Shown one piece after another: positions 25,539-38,270 of a stretch of DNA of 64,000 nucleotides. The DNA comes from Saccoglossus kowalevskii (taxonomy: Eukaryota > Hemichordata > Enteropneusta > Harrimaniidae), in the NCBI RefSeq assembly GCF_000003605.2, contig NW_003113394.1, positions 35,512-99,511 on the forward strand, in the 5' to 3' direction. The number at the start of each line of letters is the position of its first letter. Position 1 is the stretch's first letter. The position numbers and the translations under genes were made by a program. The notes beneath the pieces were generated by a model. The model was not told the origin of the DNA and searched no databases. It saw only the letters and a program-made list of their open reading frames with translations.

Positions 25539-28500
25539 GCTATTGCAGTCATCACATTTATCTGTTAGCTATTGCAGTCATCACATTTATTTGTTAGTTA
25601 TTGTAGTCATCACATTTATCTGTTAGCTATTGCAGTCATCACATATATATGTTAGTTTTTGTAGCCATCACATTTATCTTTTAGCTATTGCAGTCATCCA
25701 TTAATCTGTTAGCTATTGCAGTCATCACATTTATCTGTTAGCTATTGCAGTCATAACATTATCTGTTAGTTATTGCAGCCCTCACATTTATCTGTTAGCT
25801 ATTGCAGTCATCACATTTATCTGTTGGCTATTGCAGTCATCACATATATCTATTAGGTATTGCAGTCATCACATTTATCTGTTAGCTATTGCAGTCATCA
25901 CATATCTCTTAGGTATTGCAGTCATCTTATTTATTTGTTAGCTATTGCAGTGATCACATTTATCTGTTAGCTATTGCAGTGACCACATTTATCTGTTAGT
26001 TTTTACATCCATCACATTTATCCGTTAGTTATTGCAGCCATTACATTTCTCTGTTAGCTATTGCAGTCATCACATTTATCTGTTAGCTATTGCAGCCATC
26101 ACATATCTCTTAGGTATTGCAGTTATCTTATTTATCTGTTAGCTATTGCAGTGATCACATTTATCTGTTAGCAATTGCAGTGATCACATTTATCTGTTAG
26201 TTATTACATCCATCACATTTATTTGTTAGTTATTGCAGTCATCACATTTATCTGTTAGTTATTACAGCCATCACATTTATCTGTTAGCTATTGCAGTCAT
26301 CACATTCATCAGTTAGCTATTGCAGTCATCACATTTATCTGTTGGCTATTGCAGTCATCACATATATCTGTTAGGTATTGCAGCCATCACATGTATCTGT
26401 TAGCTATTGCAGTCATCACATTTATCTGTTGGCTATTGCAGTCATCACATTTATCTGTTGGCTATTGCAGTAATCACATGTATCTGTTAGTTATTGCAGC
26501 CATCACATTTATCTGTTAGCTATTGCAGCCATCTCATATATCTGTTAGCTATTGCAGTCATCACATTTATCTGTTAGCTATTGTAGTCATCTCATTTATC
26601 TGTTAGTTATTGCAGTCATCTCATTTATCTGTTAGCTATTGCAGTCATCACATTTATCTTTTAGCTATTGCAGTCATCACATTTATCTGTTAGCTATTGC
26701 AGTCATCACATATCTCTTAGCTATTGCAGTCATCTCATTTATCTGTTAGCTATTGCAGTGATCACATTTATCTGTTAGCTATTGCAGTGATCACATTTAT
26801 CTGTTAGCTATTGCAGTGATCACATTTATCTGTTAGTTATTACATCCATCACATTTATTTGTTAGCTATTGCAGTCATCATATTTATCTGTTAGGTATTG
26901 CAGTCATCACATTTATCTGTTAGCTATTGCAGTCATCACATTTATCTGTTAGCTATTGCAGTGATCACATTTATCTGTTAGTTATTACATCCGTCACATT
27001 TATTTGTTAGCTATTGCAGTCATCATATTTATCTGTTAGGTATTGCAGTCATCACATTTATCTGTTAGCTATTGCAGTCATCACATTTATCTGTTAGCTA
27101 TTGCAGTCATCACATTTATTTGTTAGTTATTGTAGTCATCACATTTATCTGTTAGCTATTGCAGTCATCACATATATATGTTAGTTTTTGTAGCCATCAC
27201 ATTTATCTTTTAGCTATTGCAGTCATCACATTTATCTGTTGGCTATTGCAGTCATCACATTTATCTGTTGGCTATTGCAGTAATCACATGTATCTGTTAG
27301 TTATTGCAGCCATCACATTTATGTGTTAGCTATTGCAGCCATCTCATATATCTGTTAGCTATTGCAGTCATCACATTTATCTGTTAGCTATTGTAGTCAT
27401 CTCATTTATCTGTTAGCTATTGCAGTCATCATATTTATCTGTTAGCTATTTCAGTCATCACATTTATCTGTTAGCTATTGCAGTCATCACATATATCTGT
27501 TAGTTATTGCAGTCATCACATATATCTGCTAGCTATTGAAGTCATCACATTTATCTGTTTGTTATTGCAGTCATCACATTTATCTGTTAGTTATTACAGC
27601 CATCACATTTATCAGTTAGCTATTGCAGTCATCACATTTATCAGTTAGCTATTGCAGTCATCACACTTATCTGTTGGCTATTGCAGTCATCACATATATC
27701 TGTTAGGTATTGCAGCCATCACATGTATCTGTTAGCTATTGCAGTCATCACATTTATCTGTTAGTTATTGCAGTCCTCTCATTTATCTGTTAGCTATTGC
27801 AGTCATCACATTTATCTGTTAGCTATTGCAGTCATCACATTTATCTGTTAGCTATTGCAGTCATCACATATCTCTTAGCTATTGCAGTCATCTCATTTAT
27901 CTGTTAGCTATTGCAGTGATCACATTTATCTATTAGCTATTGCAGTGATCACATTTATCTGTTAGTTATTACATCCATCACATTTATCTGTTAGTTATTG
28001 CAGTCATCACATTTACTGGTATCTGTTAGTTATTACAGCCATCACATTTATCTGTTAGCTATTGCAGTAATCACATTTATCTGTTAGCTATTGCAGTCAT
28101 CACATTTATCTGTTAGCTATTGCAGTCATCTCATTTATCTGTTAGTTATTGTAGCCATCACATTTATCTGTTAGCTATTGCAGTCATCACATTTATCTGT
28201 TAGCTATTGCAGTCATCACATTAATCTGTTAGCTATTGCAGTCATCACATTTATCTTTTAGCTATTGTAGTCATCACATATATCTGTTAGTTATGGCAGC
28301 CATCACATTTATCTGTTAGCAATTGCAGTCATCACATTTATCTCTTAGCTATTGCAGTCATCACATTTATCTGTTGGCTATTGCAGTAATCACATGTATC
28401 TGTTAGTTATTGCAGCCATCACATTTATCTGTTAGCTATTGCAGCCATCTCATATATCTGTTAGCTATTGCAGTCATCACATTTATCTGTTAGCTATTGT

Positions 28501-29710
28501 AGTCATCTCATTTATCTGTTAGCTGCAGTCATCAAATTTATCTGTTAGCTATTTCAGTCATCACATTTATCTGTTAGCTATTGCAGTCATCACATATATC
28601 TGTTAGTTATTGCAGTCATCACATATATCTGCTAGCTATTGCAGTCATCACATTTATCTGTTTGTTATTGTAGTCATCACATTTATCTGTTAGTTATTAC
28701 AGCCATCACATTTATCAGTTAGCTATTGCAGTCATCACATTTATCAGTTAGCTATTGCAGTCATCACACTTATCTGTTGGCTATTGCAGTCATCACATAT
28801 ATCTGTTAGGTATTGCAGCCATCACATGTATCTGTTAGCTATTGCAGTCATCACATTTATCTGTTAGTTATTGCAGTCCTCTCATTTATCTGTTAGCTAT
28901 TGCAGTCATCACATTTATCTGTTAGCTATTGCAGTCATCACATTTATCTGTTAGCTATTGCAGTCATCACATATCTCTTAGCTATTGCAGTCATCTCATT
29001 TATCTGTTAGCTATTGCAGTGATCACATTTATCTGTTAGCTATTGCAGTGATCACATTTATCTGTTAGTTATTACATCCATCACATTTATCTGTTAGTTA
29101 TTGCAGTCATCACATTTACTGGTATCTGTTAGTTATTACAGCCATCACATTTATCTGTTAGCTATTGCAGTCATCACATTTATCAGTTAGCTATTGCAGT
29201 CATCACATTTATCTGTTGGCTATTGCAGTCATCACATATATCTGTTAGGTATTGCAGCCATCACATGTATCTGTTAGCTATTGCAGTCATCACATTTATC
29301 TGTTGGCTATTGCAGTCATCACATTTATCTGTTAGCTATTGCAGTAATCACATGTATCTGTTAGTTATTGCAGCCATCACATTTATCTGTTAGCTATTGC
29401 AGCCATCTCATATATCTGTTAGCTACTGCAGTCATCACATTTATCTGTTAGCTATTGCAGTCATCACATATATCTGTTAGTTATTGCAGTCATCACATAT
29501 ATCTGTTAGCTATTGCAGTCATCACATTTATCTGTTAGCTATTGCAGTCATCACATTTATCTGTTAGCTATTGCAGTCATCACATATCTCTGTTAGCTAT
29601 TGCAGTCATCTCATTTATCTGTTAGCTATTGCAGTGATCACATTTATCTGTTAGCTGTTGCAGTGATCACATTTATCTGTTAGCTATTACATCCATCACA
29701 TTTATTTGTT
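25539..29710 (+). repeat. F3 (GTGATCAC) domain, copy 1
   Basis: Units reading GTGATCAC, which create a BclI site, and TTACATCC are concentrated here, with CACATATCTCTTAG, GTAATCACATGTATC and GCAGCCATCTCATATATC units. The segment from about 25,539 to 26,810 matches 50,480-51,751 at an exact offset of 24,941; several check points show no indel. Within the domain, segments of about 1.1 kb are tandemly repeated: a 6-bp insertion CTGGTA occurs at about 28,015 and 29,118, 1,103 bp apart (38 units plus 1). PstI-type variants are nearly absent. Confidence 0.86.
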
Positions 29711-31260
29711 AGTTATTGCAGTCATCACATTTATCTGTTAGCTATTGCAGTCATCACAAATATCTGTTAGCTTTTGCCGTCATCTCATTTATCTGTTAGC
29801 TATTACAGTCATCACATTTATCTGTTAACTATTGCAGTCATCCCATTTATCTGTTAGCTATTGCAGTCATCACATTTATCTGTTAGCTATTGCAGTCATC
29901 ACATATATCTGTTAGCTATTGCAGTCATCACATTTATCTGTTAGCTATTGCAGTCATCACATTTATCAGTTAGCTATTGCAGTCATCAAATTTATCTGTT
30001 AGCTATTGCAGTCATCACATTTATCTGTTGGCTATTTCAGTCATCACATATATCTGTTAGGTATTGCCGTCATCTCATTTATCTGTTAGCTATTGCAGTC
30101 ATCACATTTATCTGTTAGCTATTGCAGTCATCACATTTATCTGTTAGCTATTGCAGTCATCACATTTATCTGTTAGCTATTGCAGTCATCACATTTATCT
30201 ATTAGCTGTTGCAGTCATCACATTTATCTGTTAGCTACTGCAGTCATCACATATATCTGTTAGCAATTGCAGTCATCACATTTATCTGTTAGCTATTGCA
30301 GTCATCACATATATCTGTTAGCAATTGAAGTCATCACATTTATCTGTTAGCTATTGCAGTCATCACATACTTCTGTTAGGTAATGCAGCCATCACATTTT
30401 TCTGTTAGCTTTTGCATTCATCACATTTATCTGTTGGTTATTGCAGTCATCTCATTTATCTATTAGCTATTGCAGTCATTACATTTATCTGTTAGCTAAT
30501 ACAGTCATCACATTCATCTGTTAGCTATTGCAGTCATCACATATCTCTTAGCTATTGCATTCATCTCATTAATTTGTTAGCTATTGCAGTCATCACATTT
30601 TTCTGTTAGCTATTACAGTCATCACATTTATCTGTTGGTTATTTCAGTCATCACATTTATCTGTTAGCTATTGCAGTCATCACATTTATCTGTTAGCTAT
30701 TGCAGTCATCACATTTATCTGTTAGTTATTGCACTCATCACATTTATCTGTTAGCTATTACAGTCATCACATTTATCTGTTGGCTATTTCAGTCATCACA
30801 TATATCTGTTAGGTATTGCCGTCATCTCATTTATCTGTTAGCTATTGCAGTCATCACATTTATATGTTAGTTATTGCAGTCATCACATTTATCTGTTAGC
30901 TATTGCAGTCATCACAAATATCTGTTAGCTTTTGCCGTCATCTCATTTATCTGTTAGCTATTACAGTCATCACATTTATCTGTTAACTATTGCAGTCATC
31001 CCATTTATCTGTTAGCTATTGCAGTCATCACATTTATCTGTTAGCTATTGCAGTCATCACATTTATCTGTTAGCTGTTGCAGTCATCACATTTATCTGTT
31101 AGCTACTACAGTCATCACATATATCTGTTAGCTATTGCAGTCATCACATTTATCTGTTCGCTACTGCAGTCATCACATATATCTGTTAGCTATTGCAGTC
31201 ATCACATTTATCTGTTAGCTATTGCAGTCATCACATTTATCTGTTAGCTATTGCATTCAT
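29711..31260 (+). repeat. F5, PstI-type and F2 mosaic
   Basis: F5 markers (ACAAATATC) lie near 29,757 and at 30,914. A set of ACTGCAG units follows near 30,238. An F2 block runs from CATACTTCTG near 30,367 to TTTGTTAG near 30,570. GCACTCATC at 30,731 and ACAAAT at 30,914 match 57,452 and 57,635 (offset 26,721), so about 30.7-31.05 kb is a copy of 57.4-57.77 kb. Confidence 0.81.
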
Positions 31261-32714
31261 CTCATTTATTTGTTAGCTATTGCAATCATCACATTTATCT
31301 GTTAGTTATTGCAGTCATCACATTTATCTGTTAGCTATTGTAGTCATCACATATATCTGTTAGCTTTTGTCGTCATCTCATTTGTCTGTTAGCTATTACA
31401 GTCATCACATTTATCTGTTAGCTATTGCCGTCATCTCATTTATCTGTTAGCTATTGCAGTTATCACATTTATCTGTTAGCTATTGCAGTCATCACATTAT
31501 CTGTTAGCTATTGCAGTCATCACATATATCTGTTAGCTATTTCAGTCATCACATTTATCTGTTAGCTATTGCAGTCATCACATTTATCTGTTAGTTATTG
31601 CAGTCATCACATTTATCTGTTAGCTATTGCAGTCATCACATTTATCTGTTAGCTATTGCAGTCATCACATTTATCTTTTAAGATATTGCAATCATCACAT
31701 TTATCTGTTAGTTATTGCAGTCATCACATTTATCTGTTAGCTATTGCAGTCATCACATTTATCTGTTAGCTATTGCAGTCATCACATTTATCTGTTAGTT
31801 ATTGCAGTCACCACATTTATCTGTTAGCTATTGCAGTCATCACATTTATCTGTTAGCTATTGCAGTCATCACATATATATGTTAGTTATTGCAGCCATCA
31901 CATTTATCTGTTAGCTATTGCAGTCATCACATTAATCTGTTTGCTATTGCAGTCATCACATTTATCTGTTAGCTATTGCAGTCATCACATTTATCTGTTG
32001 GCTATTGCAGTTATCACATATATCTGTTAGATATTGCAGACATCACATTGATCTGTTAGCTATTGCAGTCATCACATTTATCTGTTAGCTATTGCAGTCA
32101 TCACATTTATCTGTTAGCTATTGCAGTCATCACATTTATCTGTTAGTTATTGCAGTCATCACATTTATCTGTTAGCTATTACAGTCACCACATTTATCTG
32201 TTGGCTATTTCAGTCATCACATATATCTGTTAGCTATTGCCGTCATCTCATTTATCTGTTAGCTATTGCAGTCACCACATTTATCTGTTAGCTATTGCAA
32301 TCATCACATTTATCTGTTAGCTATTGCAGTCATCACATTTATCTGTTAGTTATTGCAGTCATCACATTTATCTGTTAGCTATTACAGTCATCACATTTAT
32401 CTGTTGGCTATTTCAGTCATCACATATATCTGTTAGGTATTGCCGTCATCTCATTTATCTGTTAGCTATTGCAGTCATCACATTTATATGTTAGTTATTG
32501 CAGTCATCACATTTATCTGTTAGCTATTGCAGTCATCACAAATATCTGTTAGCTTTTGCCGTCATCTCATTCATCTGTTAGCTATTACAGTCATCACATT
32601 TATCTGTTAACTATTGCAGTCATCCCATTTATCTGTTAGCTATTGCAGTCATCACATTTATCTGTTAGCTATTGCAGTCATCACATTTATCTGTTAGCTA
32701 TTGCAGTCATCACA
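31261..32714 (+). repeat. F4/F5 segment duplicated at 54.0-55.6 kb
   Basis: Five check points from CTTTTAAGAT at 31,675 through ACATATATATG (31,871), CATTGATC (about 32,046), TTATATG (about 32,484) and ACAAAT (32,538) all reappear 22,844 bp later, so about 1,040 bp are in exact register. The match ends at 32,714/55,558, where CATGTATC faces CATACTTC. Upstream, the F4 marker at 31,371 matches 54,127 once an 88-bp tandem gain in the right copy is allowed for. Confidence 0.86.
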
Positions 32715-33327
32715 TGTATCTGTTAGCTATTGCCGTCATCTCATTTATCTGTTAGCTATTGCAGTCATCACATTTATCTGTTAGCTATTGCAGTCATCAC
32801 ATTATCTGTTAGCTATTGCAGTCATCACATATATCTGTTAGCTATTTCAGTCATCACATTTATCTGTTAGCTATTGCAGTCATCACATTTATCTGTTAGT
32901 TATTGCAGTCATCACATTTATCTGTTAGCTATTGCAGTCATCACATTTATCTGTTAGCTATTGCAGTCATCACATTTATCTTTTAAGATATTGCAATCAT
33001 CACATTTATCTGTTAGTTATTGTAGTCATCACATTTACCTATTAGCTACTGCAGTCATCACATTTATCTGTTAGCTATTGCAGTCATCACATTTATCTGT
33101 TAGTTATTGCAGTCATCACATTTATCTGTTAGCTATTGAAGTCATCACATTTATCTGTTAGCTATTGCAGTCATCACATACTTCTGTTAGGTAATGCAGC
33201 CATCACATTTATCTGTTAGCTTTTGCAGTCATCACATTTATCTGTTGGTTATTGCAGTCATCTCATTTATCTATTAGCTATTGCAGTCATTACATTTATC
33301 TGTTAGCTATTGCAGTCATCACATTTA
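32715..33327 (+). repeat. Mixed units and truncated F2
   Basis: Mixed units include a one-base-short CACATTATC, CTTTTAAGATATTG near 32,983 and CATTTACC. The F2 start CATACTTCTG lies near 33,178, with TAATGCAG at 33,192. The block stops after CATTACAT and joins F1 at 33,328, exactly as at 2.19-2.33 kb. Confidence 0.8.
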
Positions 33328-35150
33328 TCTGTTATCTGTTAGCTGTTGCAGTCATCACATTTATCTGTTAGCTACTGCAGTCATCACATATATCTGTTAG
33401 CTATTGCAGTCATCACATTTATCTTTTCGCTACTGCAGTCATCACATATATCTGTTAGCTATTGCAGTCATCACATTTATCTGTTAGCTATTGCAGTCAT
33501 CACATTTATCTGTTAGCTATTGCAGTCATCACATTTATCTGTTAGCTATTGCAGTCATCACATTTATCTGTTAGTTATTGCAGTCATCACATTTATCTGT
33601 CAGCTATTGCAGTCATCACATTAATCTGTTAGCTATTGCAGACATCACATTTATCTGTTAGCTATTGTAGTCATCACATTTATCTGTTAGCTATTGCAGT
33701 CATCACATTTATCTGTTAGTTATTGCAGTCATCACATTTATCTGTCAGCTATTGCAGTCATCACATTAATCTGTTAGCTATTGCAGTCATCACATTTATC
33801 TGTTAGCTATTGCAGTCATCACATTAATCTGTTAGTTATTGCAGCCATCACATATATCTGCTAGCTATTGCAGTCATCACATTTATCTGTTAGCTATTTC
33901 AGTCATCACATATATATGTTAGTTATTGCAGTCATCACATTTATCTGTTAGCTATTGCAGTCATCACATTTATCTGTTAGTTATTGCAGCCATCACATAT
34001 ATCTGCTAGCTATTGCAGTCATCACATTTATCTGTTAGCTATTTCAGTCATCACGTACTTCTGTTAGGTAATGCAGCCATCACATTTATCTGTTAGCTTT
34101 TGCAGTCATCACATTTATCTGTTGGTTATTGCAGTCATCTCATTTATCTATTAGCTATTGCAGTCATTACATTTATCTGTTAGCTAATACAGTCATCACA
34201 TTCATCTGTTAGCTATTGCAGTCATCACATATCTCTTAGCTATTGCATTCATCTCATTTATTTGTTAACTATTGCAGTCATCACATTCATCTCTTAGCTA
34301 TTGCAGTCATCACATATCTCTTAGCTATTGCATTCATCTCATTTATTTGTTAGCTATTGCAGTCATCACATTTATCTGTTAGCTATTGCAGTCATCACAT
34401 TTATCTGTTAGCTATTGCAGTCATCACATTTATCTGTTAGCTATTGCAGTCATCACATTTATCTGTTAGTTATTGCAGTTATCACATTTATCTGTTAGCT
34501 ATTACAGTCATCACATTTATCTGTTAGCTATTGCAGTCATCACATTTATCTATTGGCTATTTCAGTCATCACATATATCTGTTAGGTATTGCCGTCATCT
34601 CATTTATCTGTTAGCTATTGCAGTCATCACATTTATCTGTTAGCTATTGCAGTCATCACATTTATCTGTTATCTGTTAGCTGTTGCAGTCATCACATTTA
34701 TCTGTTAGCTACTGCAGTCATCACATATATCTGTTAGCTATTGCAGTCATCACATTTATCTTTTCGCTACTGCAGTCATCACATATATCTGTTAGCTATT
34801 GCAGTCATCACATTTATCTGTTAGCTATTGCAGTCATCACATTTATCTGTTAGCTATTGCAGTCATCACATTTATCTGTTAGCTATTGCAGTCATCACAT
34901 TTATCTGTTAGTTATTGCAGTCATCACATTTATCTGTCAGCTATTGCAGTCATCACATTAATCTGTTAGCTATTGCAGACATCACATTTATCTGTTAGCT
35001 ATTGCAGTCATCACATTTATCTGTTAGCTATTGTAGTCATCACATTTATCTGTTAGCTATTGCAGTCATCACAGTTATCTGTTAGTTATTGCAGTCATCA
35101 CATTTATCAGTTATCTATAGCAGTCATCACATATATCTGTTAGCTATTGC
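33328..35150 (+). repeat. F1 copies 13 and 14 with embedded F2
   Basis: TCTGTTATCTG lies at 33,328 and 34,665 (1,337 bp apart). Between them, ACGTACTT at 34,054 starts a full F2 block that carries the same private TTTGTTAACTATT and GCAGTTATC variants as the block at 22.8-23.3 kb. CACAGTTATC and CTATAGCAG units end the second copy near 35,070-35,120. Confidence 0.84.
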
Positions 35151-37044
35151 CGTCATCTCAATTATCTGTTAGCTATTGCAGTCATCACATTTATCTGTTT
35201 GCTATTGCAGTCATCACATTTATCTGTTAGTTATTGCAGCCATCACATATATCTGCTAGCTATTGCAGTCATCACATTTATCTGTTAGCTATTTCAGTCA
35301 TCACATATATATGTTAGTTATTGCAGTCATCACATTTATCTGTTAGCTATTGCTGTCATCACATTTATCAGTTAGTTATTGCAGCCATCACATATATCTG
35401 CTAGCTATTGCAGTCATCACATTTATCTGTTAGCTATCGCAGTCATCACATTTATCTGTTAGGTATTCCAGCCATCACATGTATCTGTTAGCTATTGCAG
35501 TCATCACATTTATCTGTTAGTTATTGCAGTCATCTCATTTATCTGTTAGCTATTGCAGTTATCACATTTATCTGTTGGTTATTGCAGTCATCTCATTTAT
35601 CTATTAGCTATTGCAGTCATTACATTTATCTGTTAGCTAATACAGTCATCACATTCATCTGTTAGCTATTGCAGTCATCACATATCTCTTAGCTATTGCA
35701 TTCATCTCATTTATCTGTTAGCTATTGCAGTCATCACATTTATCTGTTAGTTATTGCAGTCACCACATTTATCTGTTAGCTATTGCAGTCATCACATTTA
35801 TCAGTTAGCTATTGCAGTCATCACATATATATGTTAGTTATTGCAGCCATCACATTTATCTGTTAGCTATTGCAGTCATCACATTAATCTGTTTGCTATT
35901 GCAGTCATCACATTTATCTGTTAGCTATTGCAGTCATCACATTTATATGTTGGCTATTGCAGTTATCACATATATCTGTTAGATATTGCAGACATCACAT
36001 TGATCTGTTAGCTATTGCAGTCATCACATTTATCTGTTAGCTATTGCAGTCATCACATTTATCTGTTAGCTATCGCAGTCATCACATTTATCTGTAGGTA
36101 TTCCAGCCATCACATTTATCTGTTAGCTATTGCAGTCATCACATTTATCTGTTAGTTATTGCAGTCATCTGATTTATCTGTTAGCTATTGCAGTTATCAC
36201 ATTTATCTGTTGGTTATTGCAGTCATCTCATTTATCTATTAGCTATTGCAGTCATTACATTTATCTGTTAGCTAATACAGTCATCACATTCATCTGTTAG
36301 CTGTTGCAGTCATCACATATCTCTTAGCTATTGCATTCATCTCATTTATCTGTTAGCTATTGCAGTCATCACATTTATCTGTTGGCTATTGCAGTCATCA
36401 CATTTATCTGTTGGCTATTGCAGTCATCACATATATCTGTTAGGTGTTGCAGCCATCAAATTTATCTGTTAGCTATTGCAGTCATCACAGTTATCTGTTA
36501 GTTATTGCAGTCATCTCATTTATCTGTTAGCTATTGCAGTCATTACATTTATCTGTTAGCTATTGCAGTCATCACATTTATCTGTTAGCTATTTCAGTCA
36601 TCACATTTATCTGTTAGCTATTGCAGTCATCATATATATCTGTTACCTATTGCAGTCATCACATTTATCTATTAGCTATTTCAGTCATAACATTTATCTG
36701 TTAGCTATTGCAGTCATCACATTTATCTGTTAGCTATTGCAGTCATCACATTTATCTGTTAGCTATTGCAGTCATCACATTTATCTGTTAGTTATTGCAG
36801 TCATCACATTTATCTGTTAGCTATTACAGTCATCACATTTATCTGTTAGCTATTACAGTCATCACATTTATCTGTTAGCTATTGCAGTCATCACATTTAT
36901 CTATTGGCTATTTCAGTCATCACATATATCTGTTAGGTATTTCCGTCATCTCATTTATCTGTTAGCTATTGCAGTCATCACATTTATCTGTTAGCTATTG
37001 CAGTCATCACATTTATTTGTTAGCTATTGCAGTCATCACATTTA
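35151..37044 (+). repeat. F2-rich mosaic
   Basis: Two partial F2 blocks begin at TTGGTTATTG near 35,574 and 36,212 without the leading TAATGCAG unit and end in TAATACAG (near 35,639 and 36,276) and CTCTTAG. TATTCCAGCC units near 35,465 and 36,099 precede both, so this is a tandem duplication of about 0.64 kb. Between them a TATATATG, CATTAATC, GCAGTTATC, CATTGATC set (about 35,828-36,000) matches sets at 31.87, 54.72 and 56.80 kb. TTACC at 36,644 and TATTGGC at 36,901 repeat the pattern of 12.1 and 19.0 kb. Confidence 0.8.
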
Positions 37045-38270
37045 TCTGTTATCTGTTAGCTGTTGCAGTCATCACATTTATCTGTTAGCTACTGCAGTCA
37101 TCACATATATCTGTTAGCTATTGCAGTCATCACATTATCTTTTCGCTACTGCATTCATCACATATATCTGTTAGCTATTGCAGTCATCACATTTATCTGT
37201 TAGCTATTGCAGTCATCACATTTATCTGTTAGCTATTGCAGTCATCACATTTATCTGTTAGCTATTGCAGTCATCACATTTATCTGTTAGTTATTGCAGT
37301 CATCACATTTATCTGTAAGCTATTGCAGTCATCACATTAATCTGTTAGCTATTGCAGACATCACATTTATCTGTTAGCTATTGCAGTCATCACATTTATC
37401 TGTTAGCTATTGTAGTCATCACATTTATCTGTTAGCTATTGCACTCATCACAGTTATCTGTTAGTTATTGCAGTCATCACATTTATCTGTTAGCTATTGC
37501 ACTCATCACAGTTATCTGTTAGTTATTGCAGTCATCACATTTATCTGTTATCTATAGCAGTCATCACATATATCTGTTAGCTATTGCAGTCATCTCAATT
37601 ATCTGTTAGCTATTGTAGTCATCACATTTATCTGTTAGCTATTGCAGTCATCACATTTATCTGTTAGTTATTGCAGCCATCACATATATCTGCTAGCTAT
37701 TGCAGTCATCACATTTATCTGTTAGCTATTTCAGTCATCACATATATATGTTAGTTATTGCAGTCATCACATTTATCTGTTAGCTGTTTCAGTCATCACA
37801 TATATATGTTAGTTATTGCAGCCATCACATATATCTGCTAGCTATTGCAGTCATCACATTTATCTGTTAGCTATTTCAGTAATCACATATATCTGTTAGC
37901 TATTGCAGTCATCACATTTATCTGTTAGCGATTGCAGTCATCACATTTATCTGTTAGTTATTGCAGCCATCACATATATCTGCTAGCTATTGCAGTCATC
38001 ACATTTATCTGTTAGCTATTTCAGTCATCACATATATATGTTAGTTATTGCAGCCATCACATATATCTGCTAGCTATTGCAGTCATCACATTTATCTGTT
38101 AGCTATTTCAGTAATCACATATATCTGTTAGCTATTGCAGTCATCACATTTATCTGTTAGCGATTGCAGTCATCACATTTATCTGTTAGTTATTGCAGCC
38201 ATCACATATATCTGCTAGCTATTGCAGTCATCACATTTATCTGTTAGCTATTTCAGTCATCACGTACTTC
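37045..38270 (+). repeat. F1 copy 15 with 58-bp and 232-bp tandem gains
   Basis: This F1 copy starts at 37,045 and carries ACTGCATTC and TGTAAGC like the 7.7 kb copy. A two-unit gain has doubled the GCACTCATCACAG unit (about 37,439 and 37,497, 58 bp). Further on, TTCAGTAAT at 37,875 and 38,107 and GCGATTGCAG near 37,929 and 38,161 are each 232 bp apart, an eight-unit tandem duplication. CTGCTAGC units are frequent. It ends in CACGTACTTCTG near 38,263. Confidence 0.86.
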
